Source: Lolium rigidum
Lineage: Eukaryota > Streptophyta > Magnoliopsida > Poales > Poaceae
Direction of reading: 5' to 3'
NCBI RefSeq assembly: GCF_022539505.1
Contig: NC_061508.1
Coordinates: 97,877,276-97,941,275 of the forward strand
DNA: 64,000 nucleotides
Of the stretch, positions 11,169 to 22,455 are shown one piece after another. Under the pieces are notes generated by a model. The model was not told the DNA's origin, made no database searches, and was given only the letters and a program-made list of their open reading frames with translations. Made by a program: the position numbers and the translations under genes. The stretch's first letter is position 1, and each line of letters opens with the position of its first letter.

Positions 11169-14100
11169 CTACAATAGTTTTGACATTTGGTGGTAAGCGT
11201 TGCGTGTATTCATTTGTAACCAGTGGAGCTATTGGTTGTAGTATGATTTTTTGTTTTATTATTCGTAATGCCCGTAAAATAAAAGGGATATCCAAGCAAA
11301 CCACCAATTAGGGACAGCAAAACAGCAATAATTTTACAATGGATTGTTTACTAATTAAAGATAAAACAATTAGTCTGAACTGAGATATTATTTTCCGATT
11401 GATTGTATGATAATGTTTTCACCCAAAATTACAAACCTGAACTTAACCGACACATGGGCCTACATTGAAAACATGGAAATTGAAAAAAAATCAGCATACA
11501 TTTGCCGACAAGATATTTTTATCACAAAGATTGTGAAACCGTAGTCTATCAAAAATAGACGATGAGCAATATGTAGAGTTGTAGACAATGCACTGGCATG
11601 GAGCCAATGAGCAATATGCAGACAATGGCATTGAGCCATGGTTGTTCGACGGCTCGTCAATTGTTTCAGCCTTTCAAGCTTAAGTGAATTATACCAAACA
11701 TAAAATGGATTGTATGTGTGCGATTCCAAAATAGTAGTGCTGAAAAGGACTAAACATTAGTTCCTCCATAGTGCTCACGATTTGTACAATCCTATAGCTA
11801 AAACCATTTCTTAGAACGTGCATGCACAATCAGTCTTATTTCCTCCAGGACTTGATGATGGCGACATAGGTTCTTTGAAGAAATTCATGAAAACAACACC
11901 GCCTTTCAGATAAATCTTTATAACTCCAAACAAAATGTCATCTCAGTGAACAGAAATATGTGATCCGTATGGTAATATCCACAACATAAGACCTCCAAAT
12001 AAAAATTTCATATTCTAGTAGCAATGCTCCTGCTTGCGGCCAAGCGGTACTATTCCATAACCAAAAAGTCAACACACTGGCCAACCAATATTTTGCAAAA
12101 TCTCCTAGACAATCATCCCTGTAGTTGCCTCTTGAAGAGCAAATATGATTGGCAGCTTGAATCTTCTTAAAATAACCTAGTGAGTAGTGAACATTGACGT
12201 CATAGAAATGAGAACAAACAGCAGCTCATAACAGGTTTGTTGTAAAGATGCACATAACTTTAGTACAACAGGAAGAACTTGATTGTGATTCCTGCAGCGA
12301 TGATGCTCCTGAAGCAAGCAATCATTGCGCGAAAACTCAGTTCAGCACAGCGTCATTAGCATCTTTCAATAGAAAGTGTGCACCTTCTGCAAAAGGGAGA
12401 CGAAAATAAAACAAGCATTCAATGAACATGTGAAGTACGTGTGCACCACTGAAGGCACCAAAAGTTGCAACATGCCAGTACAAATATGATTGAATACCTC
12501 TATAATTAGTTACTTACTATATCAACTAACTGAATTCCTATATAAAAGATGTCAGTAGCTACAGCTTAGTACAAAATAGAGAATTTATCAATAGTTGCAT
12601 TCAACATACTTCTGATGCTTCATTATTTAGTTCACTGAATACCTCCATGTGGCAAAAACTGGAAAATAATGAGTGCAAGGATTTTCAACAAAGATGAGCA
12701 ACATGGCTTTCCTAAAAAAAAGAGATGAGCAACACTGATATAGTTTGAACTTTGCTTTTACTATACTTCAAAAAAGTTTGAAAACTAAAGAAGCTCTAAG
12801 CATGTACCACCAGAGTAGTAGCAAATTATTTTACAATATATATGGAAAGAATAATTTGATTTAAATCAGACCTAAATCCTTCAAAGCATGGGCAATATAA
12901 TAATAAGTATAATAGTCAACCTGATATTTGGGGAAAATGGTATACAAGTATCTTTTTTTCACTGATCTTGTTTACGCAGAAGGTTTAAGCAAGAACTGTA
13001 CAAGCAGGAGGTAGAAGTTATGGATAGCCTCTACTTTAACAGAAATTGTATTGCATGTCTTTTTCATAGGTCTCAAGTCTGAATGTATGATAGTAGGTAA
13101 GGTGTGGAGAAAAATTAGAATTTATCCTTAAGCAAAGCAAATAGTATGTAGGTAGCAGGACATCATTAGCCAGTAGCAGTTCACTGAACTGGTTTTTTCT
13201 CGTCCTGCAATAACACCATATGCATCAGATTGTGATATTGTTGCATGTCTATCTAATCATGAAGTGATCAAACATGAGATAAACATAAAATCTAGCAACC
13301 TGGACAGCCCTTGAGATGCTCATCCAAACATCACTTGTAGAAAAAATGGCGGTGACATAAGAAAGGTAATCTAACTAATAATGTCTTCTATACTTGCAAC
13401 ATGACAACTCAATAATAAAGAAATAGTCCACGTAAAAAGTGCATAGCATTTGCTGCTGCTTTGTTTCCAGAAAATGGGTTAATAATATGCAAGAGAATAC
13501 ACACAAAAATCAATAGAAGCTAAAAACGCCTTGAAGTAAACAAAAGTATATGTCCAATGAAAACACATATGTTTAAATGATCCTTTTTTAGGCATACCGT
13601 GTGCAGCATGCACATGCTTCTAGTCAGCCTATGCATACTTCTAATCAGCATGAACGCACGACTAAATAATATTTTTGTCCATCTGTTCTCGGCCCGTAGA
13701 AAACTTTACAAATCGCACTTCGTGAGGGTAAGGCTTGCCACTAACATCTTCCCTAGACCCCGCACAGTGCGGGAGCTCTCGGCACTGGGTACGTCCTGTT
13801 CTCGGCCCGTAAAAAACTTTACAAATTGAATAATGAAGAAACATCGTAATATTTGAGAAGATGATATGGGAATGAACAGCAACACACATCAGATGACGCT
13901 ACCTCACCTGGAAGATCAACATGGGACCGAAGTAAAAGGTAATGCAAGACTGCACTGGATCTCAAGGAAGAAGCCAAGCAAGTATGCACAGGTGAAGAAA
14001 GTCAAGACACACAGAACAAGGCATCTTCCTGGTAAAAGATACATGCCAATTGAGTCGTGCCACCATGGTCACCGTCGTCCACGATGGCACCCTGCAGCTC

Positions 14101-15164
14101 CCAAATCCACCAGCCCTGTAGGACCCAGCTCCCAGCCCACGACCAGAAGCACCCCAACACGCCCGAAGCAAAAATTTCAGTCTCCCTGAAACCCTCCCAC
14201 GCAAAAGCAAGAACCGACCCCAGGGCAGACTCATATCACAAATTACCCGCACATAGTCCCCATTACCATGAAGGCACATCCTCGCTCAATTAATTTTGAA
14301 CAAAATGTTTCAAGAAATTTCCCTACCTCGGGAGGAAAAGAAACATAGAACCAATTCTACCATCATAATAAATAATTGTTTTTGATTCTACTACTCCATT
14401 CCATACATAGTTAAATTGCAAGCTTGTGATCAACAAATGTATTGCGTTAATGAGGCGGATGGAAACAAAAAATGGCACAAAAAGCAACAGTACCTTCTAT
14501 GTCTCTCCCATCATAAAATTTCCAGGAGAGTGCCTTGATGGAAAAAAGGTCACCTAAGAAAAACTGAACCATGGAAATGTGTGCTCGGCAAAGTCTCTAC
14601 ATTATGTGACCACAAAATCACTCGTCCAAGCCTTCCCGTGCCATCTCATGCATCATAAGTCTGTCATAGCAGTAAGGTGAGGGAGGCGGGAGGACAATGT
14701 GCTAGTCTATGTTGTCCTATAAACTGATGTGCCGTTGCATTGCAAAGGAACCACCCCCATCGTGCAGGCCCATCAACCAGCAGCTAAAGGATCACAAGAC
14801 CGACATAGAGGTAGGGAGGGCCACCAGGTAGTGCCACACCGACGGCACATAGCCTGAGAGAGCGCCTCCTAACCCAACTTACAGCTTTAGTTATATCAGC
14901 AGTGGCGGACTTCGAAATTCGGCACACCGTAGGCATTAAAAAATCTTGGAACCAAATCAACCTATGTTTCTTCTTGGAAAATATCTGCTATACTATTTTT
15001 TTTTCAATTGCTGCTTAAACAGGTAACAAAAAGGGCATTTGACCTTCGTAACATCATAGACCTTTCTTATGCCAAATCCATGAAACAAAATTTTATATAC
15101 TATTCCAAATATTGTATACTGCTACAAACGGAATCTTGTACCAACTTGTCACGACCAAACGCAA

Positions 15165-15487
15165 CTATCGCATGCTAACTCGATGGAATATGGGTATCTT
15201 GTATACTACTCCAAATTCCCAAGCAAGTAAAATCAAACAAGGGAGATTTTGCCAAGATATACAAAGATAGGTACACATACCACATGGAAATAGATCATAG
15301 TTCTTCCTCCACAGGGACTCAAAGAAGCAGATGCAGGCAAGTAAGCCACCCAAGACATGGAGATCGTGGGCGGTGTCGTCGCGCGGGTCTGGCACCCTCC
15401 ATGGCGAGGTTGCGATGACTTCGGTGTTGCCGGAGTGAATGGATGGCGAGCGCGCATTGCTGCACTGAGGGCCGATAGTGAGAGCAT
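15165..15487 (-). pseudogene. Exon-like fragment inside Helitron 2
   Basis: A minus-strand open stretch starts MLSLSALSAAMRARHPFTPA and runs through SMSWVAYLPASASLSPCGG. A plausible splice donor G/GTATGTGTACC lies at about 15281, with AT-rich intron-like DNA after it. I do not recognise the protein. It may be the first exon of a captured gene fragment; chance is possible. Confidence 0.25.
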
Positions 15488-15839
15488 GAAGTGGTAAACC
15501 AGGTATTATAGGATTTGCATTTCTAAAAGTAAAATAACAAATGTTGTCACAAATATCAATTAAGGTATTTTTGACTAATGTGTTTGCTCGGAAAGAGCAT
15601 GATTTTCTTCAGCCCACATTTACATAATATCCTCACACGAAGTTAGTTCCAACATTGAACATGCTATATTTCTCAAAAAAAAGAGCATGAATGCATCATC
15701 TGACATAGTCAAGTGCAAACTCAAATTTGAACTAATCTGAACTCTAATGTACTTCAGCATGACCTGCTTCATGGTATTGACAGATGAAAAAAAATTGATG
15801 AATAAATTTTAGAAAGATTGCAATGTTCTAGGAATTTGC

Positions 15840-17209
15840 AGAGCCGATGATAGGAGAGCATACCTTGTTCGGTGGTGTATCTCGTGAACATCATGAAGAA
15901 TATGAGGAAACAGGCATGTCAGATGCATTTTTTGGTGGAGTGTTTCTGATTCGCTTGATTTTCTACTGTCCCCTCCACAACAACAGGCTCCTGGTGGTGC
16001 TCCTTTCTTCACTGCGGATCATGGAGGCTCGGATACTCTACACCCCAGGCTGCAACAACCCTAGCTCGAGGGCAGATAAGGCCGTCCAGTACGGAGGAAG
16101 GAGGCCGGGTAGATCAGAAGACGGCAAGAAAGGGAGGAGATCCAGAGGACGCTGGCCGTTCAGTGGGCGAGGCGAAAATACAGGGCACGACGGCCGACCG
16201 CCGGCTGGCCAAATGAAATTGGCACCGCGGAATTAGAAGAGAGAGTGCGCCATTTTGCAATGTAGCCTGATCGTTGTTCCACGTAGCCAGCACTCGCCTT
16301 CAGCGCGTCCACTAACAAAGAAAGGGGAGGGTGACAGAGGAGAGTAGATACCATCAAGGGGAGAGAAATATAAGAGGATGCCCTCGTCGCTGCTCCATTT
16401 GCTCGATGCTCCGCTGTAGCTTCCGCCTTTGCCGCTGCATCAGGGGAAATGATCGAAAGTTTAGAGAAGATGTAACATCAACCGAAGAGCAACCCAACAG
16501 CAGCCAGCGCCGACGGGAGGTCCACTCACCACCGAAACTGGAATCTCCGCCGCGCAGAACCGCCTCCAGAGATCTAAATCCACCCCCACCAATCAAATCC
16601 AGGGAGAAAACCAGCAAGAAGAACCCTCAGTCCCTCACTACGTCTGTCGGTCAGGGGTAGGGGACGACGACCCTTGGAGGATGGAGACTGGAGGTGGGGC
16701 CTATGAGGCCACCAGTGGCAACACGCTTCGAGGATGTAGGCGGCGGCGCGTGAGTAGATGGAGGCGACCGCGCGCGAGGAGATGGATCGCGCTCCGGCCC
16801 GGCATGGCGTTGGGTTCTAGAAGTGGAGCTCGCGCTGCGGAGCAAGCCGCCGGCGGCGGTTTTCGAGCGCGGAGGTGCGGTTGTTTCCGGGGGATGGGCG
16901 GCGCGGTGGTTTCAGGGGGCAACGACGGCAGTGGATTCAGAGGGCAGCCTGGTGGTCTTTATGGCAAACGCCTTCGATGATTTCTTCGGCGGTGGCCGTG
17001 GATCGAGTGGATGCGGCCATGCGAGGATTAGGGATCGGAGAAGAAGATGGAGGTGCGACGCCCACCTCCGGAACGGGGCACGCGTCGGTCGGCACCGTCA
17101 AAGGAAGCAGCGGGAGGCACCTATTACTGCAGGCCCACACGACGATGTAAACGTCAGCACCGTATCGGCCGGGCGCTGAGAAGCCACCGATCTCAACAGG
17201 ATTACTTGT
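15840..17209 (-). other. GC-rich gene-5'-end-like block in Helitron 2
   Basis: A GC-rich island whose minus strand resembles the promoter, leader and first exon of a plant gene: many CG dinucleotides, a run of pyrimidine-rich segments, and GATG/GTATCTACTC as a possible donor near 16350. Several overlapping ORFs exist on both strands (up to about 130 codons), but none is convincing or recognised. It is probably a captured gene start now without function. Confidence 0.3.
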
Positions 17210-18816
17210 TGTAAGGAATTTATTAAATTTGGCCAAGTATATTTATTTCTATTTAATTTTGAACATGGCATCAGTGAGTAATCTGAATAAATCAAAAATA
17301 TTTGAATATGAACGAATGGGCTTAGGCGGGAAAGCAAAGCAGGCCACAGAGGGAAAAGAAAATGGGCCGGCCCAGCTACGCGCCTCACGCGAGTGGGCCG
17401 CCTGACAGTGGGCTCCACTGTCAGCGCCACTTAAAACGGCGAAGCGGTATGTTCTATCTGAGACGCACGATTAGGCGACGATCGGACGGCTCACGCTCGT
17501 CGTCGTCGACAGCGAGAGGCGAGCGTACTGGCGGCGTGAGCAGGGGGTTGGGGAGCTCACCGACGCTCCGGCGAGGGTCGGCGATGTGCGCAGGGACGTT
17601 GTCGTCGACGGCGAGGCTCCAGGTACAAGCGGCGTCGCTGGAGGTGGCGCCAATTGTCTCCTCCTTCTGCGGCGGCGTCACGGGCTCCGGTGATGCAATT
17701 GGGCGGCTCTGGTGGAAACGAGCGGGATGTGGTCGAGGAGAGCGAGTGAGAGGAGGGGAAGGTGATGGTGTGGTGGATTGAGGCGTGGGAGTGCCCCTTT
17801 TATAGCGGCGAGGCGAGGCCTTGGTGCTGCGGAGAGGTCGTCCATGGCGACGCGTCTACAAGGGCGCAGAGGGTTGGGCGCTGACGCGAGCGTGTCGGCG
17901 ACGTCACGGCGGTCACGGCGCAGCCTGATTGCGGTGAAAACGAGGCTGTGACGAGGGCGAGCGAGTGTTGTCTCTGTCGCGGGTACCGGCGGAGGTCGTC
18001 AACGGTGTCGTCCTGTACAGGGTTCCCGCGGGCCAGTGGGCATGTCTAGCGCGTAGCTGGTGGCGTGGCGGAGCTGGTGGCGAGCGGAGAGAGCACGGGG
18101 TGGCGTAGGTCAGCGGGGGAGCGTCACGCTCTGGCACGCTCCGGTGCGTGTCCGTGCGCGCTCTGGCGTGCGCGGTGCGTCACTGAGCGCGCTCGTGCCG
18201 GCTCATGGCGTGCTCCATTTCGTCGACTAAGATGTCTAGCACGTGTAGGAGAGTGATAGGGAGTGGTTTGACACGGTGGTGCACGTTGGATTCGAGTAGA
18301 GAGAGGAATGGCATGTGATGCCCATGTCATGCCACGACATGGCTCAATGGTGATGAAATCGTGTACTGCAAAGTGTCTCTGGTGCTTGGAGTTGAGCAAG
18401 GGGTACGGGAGAGTACTCAAGGTGACCTAAGATGGATGGTTTAGTCAATGTCCACTGGATTTTAGGATGTATAGGGTTGGCAGCAAGGTGCACACAAGGT
18501 GCTCGGTCAAATGGCCGCAAGAAGAAAATTTTCAAATTTTGAAATGAATTTTGGTGGAGTTGATTCATATAATATTTGGCACACAATGGTGGTGGTGGTG
18601 GTGTGCAAAGTTGAGTTAGTTTGCAAAAATTCAAAATGTGTATGATCTTGTTTTTGTTTCAATGTTGCCAATTGGCTTGATGATAATTTGAAATTGGGAA
18701 GGAATTTGCAGGGGTGGTTTTGAACAAAGTTGTTCACCTTGATGAGTCTTGGATGAGGTGCAAAGAGTTGGAGTTGTTTAGTTTAAAAATTTCTTAATAC
18801 AGAGGCTCAAAGTAGG
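17210..18816 (-). repeat. Old gypsy-type LTR, left portion
   Basis: Together with 59970-60390 this forms about 2.03 kb beginning TGTAAGG and ending GGGATGTTACG on the plus strand. Read on the minus strand it starts like the common grass gypsy LTR (TGTAACATCCCAAATTT, with the first base changed). A TATA-type CTATAAAAGG lies on the minus strand near 17800, followed by a GC-rich leader. No primer-binding site adjoins it and the flanks show no matching target duplication, so it may be a degraded solo LTR. The Tat element inserted into it, and 18812-18816 is that element's left TSD. Confidence 0.45.
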
Positions 18817-19357
18817 TGACGAGGGTGCTCCTCGACAATGCCCTCCGATTGGGGCTTAGGGTTGATGGAATCCTGTAGGCTGACACGAGACATCGGTTAA
18901 CAGACAAGCGGGGAGAGCAATTTACCCAGGTTCAGGGCCCTCGATGAGGTAACACCCCTACGTCCTGCCTGTCTGATCTTGATTATGAAAATATCGGGTT
19001 ACAATGGGGTGCCGAAGGTTTCGGCTGTGTTCTTGTCGAGAGGCTAAGTGCTACGGTGACCTAGCTCCGGACTTACGGTGGCTAAGGTTGCTAAGATTGA
19101 TTGTGTCCCTCGGCAGCCCCTCTCCTGGTCCTTATAAAGGGGGCCAGGTCTCAAGAGATCTACACGAGTACGACTAGGTTTAAAAGAGACCTAGTTCTAA
19201 ACTTTCCTTGATTGATTAATCTTCGCCTTGGTCTTCAAGGAATCTCCTTCGGCACCGACCCAGTGGCCCAACTTGCCTTCGGTTGTCTTCATGGGCCTCC
19301 AGCTGGGCTACACGGGATAGGACAATACCAGTTACCCGAAGGGTAATGCCCACGCCA
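18817..19357 (-). repeat. Tat element 3' LTR
   Basis: 541 bp, TGACGAGGGTG to GCCCACGCCA on the plus strand. A minus-strand TATA box (CCTTTATAAG) lies at 19131-19140. The TSD GTAGG directly precedes it. Confidence 0.95.
19131..19140 (-). promoter_or_regulatory. TATA box of Tat LTR (3' copy)
   Basis: CCTTTATAAG on the minus strand. The same box is at 59738-59747 in the 5' LTR, which would drive the genomic RNA. Confidence 0.6.
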
Positions 19358-19372
19358 GTAGTCCCCGAGTGT
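19358..19372 (-). other. Polypurine tract of the Tat element
   Basis: The minus strand reads CACTCGGGGACTAC immediately before the 3' LTR, the usual CTCGGGGACTA-type tract of Tat elements. Similar CTCGGGGGC blocks recur in the repeats just to the right. Confidence 0.6.
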
Positions 19373-19470
19373 CTAGCCGAAGAAACTTCGGGTAGAGACT
19401 AAAGCATGCCTCCGCTGAAAGTTCTTCTCTCTATTGTTCTTGTCCATCTTGTATTGGCTTCGTCTTCTTT

Positions 19471-20020
19471 TATCGGGTGCGCGTGCAGCGCTCCCGATGG
19501 GAGTAGCCCCCGAGTCTAGATACGGATGCTTGCAATCCGTGTGTAGACTCAAGTTGTACTACTCGAATGTTTTCTTCTGCCAAAGTTTCTTGCAAATCTT
19601 CATAAACCATCTGATAAATTCATATCGAGGCTTGTGTTTTCCCAATAAGATTTTAATGCGTAAAGGATATCGAGTAACGTGCCCAGCTTTTGCTGGTTAA
19701 CTGCCGTTGACAAAACAACGTTACCCTACACAGAACCAAGTCCCCGGGCATGATCCTGGAGTGCAAAAAACTTTTATCGGGTGCGCGTCCTGCGCTCCCG
19801 ATGGGAGTAGCCCCCGAGTCTGGGCACGGGCGCTTGTGACCGGGTGCAGACTCGAGCCAAACATACTGTTCTTTTCTTCAAATGCTTCTTCACGGTCTTC
19901 TTTATGGAAAAATCTTCGAGTTCATGTTTATCGGGTGCGCGTGCAGCGCTCCCGATGGGAGTAGCCCCCGAGTCTAGGCGCGGATGCTTCCAATCCGTGC
20001 GTAGACTCAAGTTGATCACT
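19471..20020. repeat. Three dispersed repeats in the Tat 3' region
   Basis: Units start TATCGGGTGCGCGT at 19471, 19775 and 19929. Each contains CTCCCGATGGGAG, GTAGCCCCCGAGTCT and a CGGATGCTT...AATCCGTG stem-like part (diverged in the second copy). They are non-coding and sit between the 3' LTR and the antisense gene's promoter. They resemble duplicated PPT-like segments. Confidence 0.8.
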
Positions 20021-20058
20021 CGACAATTTTGTTCCTTTGACTCCTCAATCGATCTTTA

Positions 20059-20078
20059 TGACGTCAGTGATGACGCAG
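20059..20078 (+). promoter_or_regulatory. as-1-like element upstream of the antisense gene
   Basis: TGACGTCAGTGATGACGCAG holds two TGACG motifs whose starts are 12 bp apart, the arrangement of the as-1 element bound by TGA-class bZIP factors in plants. It lies about 260 bp upstream of the antisense TATA box. A G-box CACGTG follows at 20245-20250. Function is inferred from the motif only. Confidence 0.45.
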
Positions 20079-20320
20079 CCACTGCTACAGTTTGATTGAC
20101 AAGACATGACCTGACGGGCCCACCCTAGTTCTGCATTGGCAGTTTTTAGGAAATGAACAATGCATGCGCATTGACCGAGGTGCCTCCTCGATTTCCGCAC
20201 ATCGTGGGAATAATGGGCCGCTGGTTCTGTTTCCTACAGAGCGACACGTGTACGACCGGATCTCATCCACCTCCCACGATGGCTTTAAGGTTATGGCCAC
20301 GATCTCCAGCGGTCTCGCGG

Positions 20321-20330
20321 TATAAATATA
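20321..20330 (+). promoter_or_regulatory. TATA box of the antisense gene
   Basis: TATAAATATA in GC-rich surroundings, about 100 bp before the ATG at 20430, with a pyrimidine-rich leader between. It points opposite to the retroelement's gag-pol. Confidence 0.65.
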
Positions 20331-20429
20331 GTGCCTTTGCCATTTTCACTTTTTACGCCTCTGTACTGCTCATCTTCCTCCCAACCTTTCTCTGCTCATC
20401 TGTTCCTTTTCTCGAAAGCTCCTGACGCC

Positions 20430-20790
20430 ATGGGCAAGAAGAAGAGCACCAGCGCCTCAGGCTCCTCCAAGGTCAGCCGTGACTGGGGCGCCTCTACCAT
20501 CACCAGTCGCGAGGTGAACAAGCTGCGCACGCTTGGCTTCATCTCCTCATCCGATGACGACATTCGTCTTCCAAGTCCTTCCTCTCGCCCAAATCCTCCA
20601 AAAGGTTTTACCGTCATATTTGTAGCCTTTCTTTTTCGTGGGCTTTCGCTTCCTGCCCACGAATTTCTTCGTTATCTTCTGTTTTTCTATGGGATCCAGC
20701 TCTGGCAGCTGACCCCAAACTCCATTCTCCACCTTTCCATTTTCATCACCGTTTGCGAAGCTTTCCTTGGCATTGATCCCCACTGGGGTC
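20430..20790 (+). pseudogene. Antisense gene of the Tat element, first part (Transposase_28-type domain)
   Basis: The ATG at 20430 opens MGKKKSTSASGSSKVSRDW, a basic/serine-rich start, followed by TSREVNKLRTLGFISSSDDD. Then comes GFTVIFVAFLFRGLSLPAHE and FYGIQLWQLTPNSILHLSIF, the hallmark of the 'putative gypsy type transposon' family (Pfam Transposase_28, PF04195). Despite that name, such proteins are known as antisense ORFs in the 3' region of Tat/Grande retrotransposons. The exon is cut at DPHWGL by element B (TSD GGGTC at 20786-20790) and resumes at 28866. The biochemical role of the family is unknown to me. Confidence 0.8.
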
Positions 20791-22291
20791 TGATACGTCT
20801 CAAACGTATCTATAATTTCTTATGTTCCATGCTAGTTTTATGACAATACCTACATGTTTTGTTCACACTTTATATCGTTTTTATGCATTTTCCGGAACTA
20901 ACCTATTAACGAGATGCCGAAGTGCCGCTTCCGTTTTCTGCTGTTTTTGGTTTCGTAAATCCTAGTAAGGAAATATTCTCGGAATTGGACGAAATCAACG
21001 CCCAGCATCTTATAATTACACGAAGCTTCCAGAACACCCGAGAGCCACCAGAGGAGGGCTACAGGGGGCCCACACGTGTGGGCGGCGCGGCTAAGGATCC
21101 AGGCGTGCCGCCCTATTGTGTGGTGGCCCCGTCAGCCTTCCGACTCCGCCTCTTCGCCTATTTAAAGCTCCATGACCTAAATCTTCGACATGGAAAAGCC
21201 ACGATACGAGAAAAGTTCCAGAGCCGCCGCCATCGCGAAGCCAAGATCTGGGGGACAGGAGTCTCTGTTCCGGCACGCCGCCGGGACGGGGAAGTGCCCC
21301 CGGAAGGCATCTCCATCGACACCACCGCCATCTTCATCACCGCTGATGTCTCCTATGATGAGGAGGGAGTAGTTCTCCCCCGGGGCTGAGGGCTCTACCG
21401 GTAGCTATGTGGTTAATCTCTCTCTGTACCCTAATACAATGATCTCATGAATTGCTTTGCATGATTGAGATCCATATGATGAGCTTTGTATCACTGTTAG
21501 TCTATGTGCTACTCTTGTGATGTTATTAAAGTAGTCTATTCCTCCTGCATGGTGTAATGGTGACAGTGTGTGCACCGTGTAGTACTTGGCGTAGGTTATG
21601 ATCATAATCTCTTGTAGGTTATGGAGTTAATTATTACTATGATAGTATTGATGTGATCTATTCCCCCTTCATAGTGTAAAGGTGACAGTGTGTATGCTAT
21701 GTTAGTACTCGGTTTAAATTGCAAAGATCTATTGTGCTCTAAAGGTTACTTAAACATGAATACCGAATGTTGTGGAGCTTGTTAACTCCGGCATTGAGGT
21801 GCTCTTGTAGCCCTACGCAACGAATGGTGTTCATTATCAAACAAGAGTATATGTAGCACAAAGGAAGAGAACTTATTTATTTATGCGATCAATGTTGAGA
21901 GTGTCCACTAGTGAAAGTATGATCCCTAGGCCTTGTTTCCAATACTGCAAACACCGCTTATTTACTGTTCTGTTGCATGTTTACTCGCTGCCATATTTTA
22001 TTCAGATTGCTATTACCACTCATATACATCCATATTACTTGTATTTCACTATCTCTTCGCCGAACTAGTGCACCTATACATCCGACAAGTGTATTAGGTG
22101 TGTTGGGGACACAAGAGACTTCTTGTATCGTGATTGCAGGGTTGCTTGAGAGGGATATCTTTGACCTCTTCCTCCCTGAGTTCGATAAACCTTGGGTGAT
22201 CCACTTAAGGGAAAACTTGCTGCTGTTCTACAAACCTCTGCTCTTGGAGGCCCAACACTGTCTACAGGAAAAGAAGCACACGTAGACATCA
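20791..22291 (+). repeat. Element B 5' LTR
   Basis: 1501 bp. A TATA-like CTATTTAAAG at 21158-21167 lies after a GC-rich stretch, and the end is CGTAGACATCA. Short ORFs within it (e.g. 20922-21389) are also present in the partner LTR and solo LTR and are not taken as genes. Confidence 0.93.
21158..21167 (+). promoter_or_regulatory. TATA-like box of element B LTR
   Basis: CTATTTAAAG. The equivalent is at 27725-27734 in the 3' LTR and, inverted, at 33203-33212 in element D. Confidence 0.5.
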
Positions 22292-22301
22292 AGCACTTTT
22301 C

Positions 22302-22321
22302 TGGCGCCGTTGCCGGGGAGG
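22302..22321 (+). other. Primer-binding site of element B
   Basis: TGGCGCCGTTGCCGGGGAGG, 10 bp after the 5' LTR. It is of the tRNA-Asp type. Confidence 0.75.
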
Positions 22322-22455
22322 AAAGGTAAAAGGCACTCACACTCCGGTCCCAGGTAACTAAGTTATTTTCTGTTGCCGTTGTAAGTGCTCGAAGCTATTT
22401 CCTTTAGATCCTGCAATTGCATCTTTTTGTTTCTTGTTTACACTAGTTAGGCATA

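Larger units (their letters stand above)
11138..17209 (-). mobile_element. Helitron 2 (minus strand), right boundary not resolved
   Basis: Only the 3' end is certain. Read on the minus strand it is a perfect hairpin GGCGGG-GCGAAG-CCCGCC, then TATCCAC and CTAG followed by T. Rightwards lie 6 kb of AT-rich intron-like sequence with GC-rich exon-like islands (13.9-14.3, 15.3-15.5 and 15.9-17.2 kb), as expected of a gene-capturing Helitron. I could not find a TCTMTAYTA-like 5' end on the minus strand. The end coordinate is simply where the next recognisable element (an old LTR) starts. Confidence 0.45.

Noticed and set aside
15840..17209. A functional host gene in the GC-rich block
   Set aside because: No recognisable domain, short overlapping frames on both strands, and its location in Helitron-associated DNA.
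18290..18304. Possible 5' end of Helitron 2 (TCTCTACTCG on the minus strand)
   Set aside because: It is preceded by C, not A, and lies inside the old LTR, so it does not fit the A/T rule.
20922..21389. 155-codon ORF in the element B LTR, with a similar one at 27498-27956
   Set aside because: It lies over the LTR promoter and leader and is not preserved in the solo LTR or element D. No recognisable protein.
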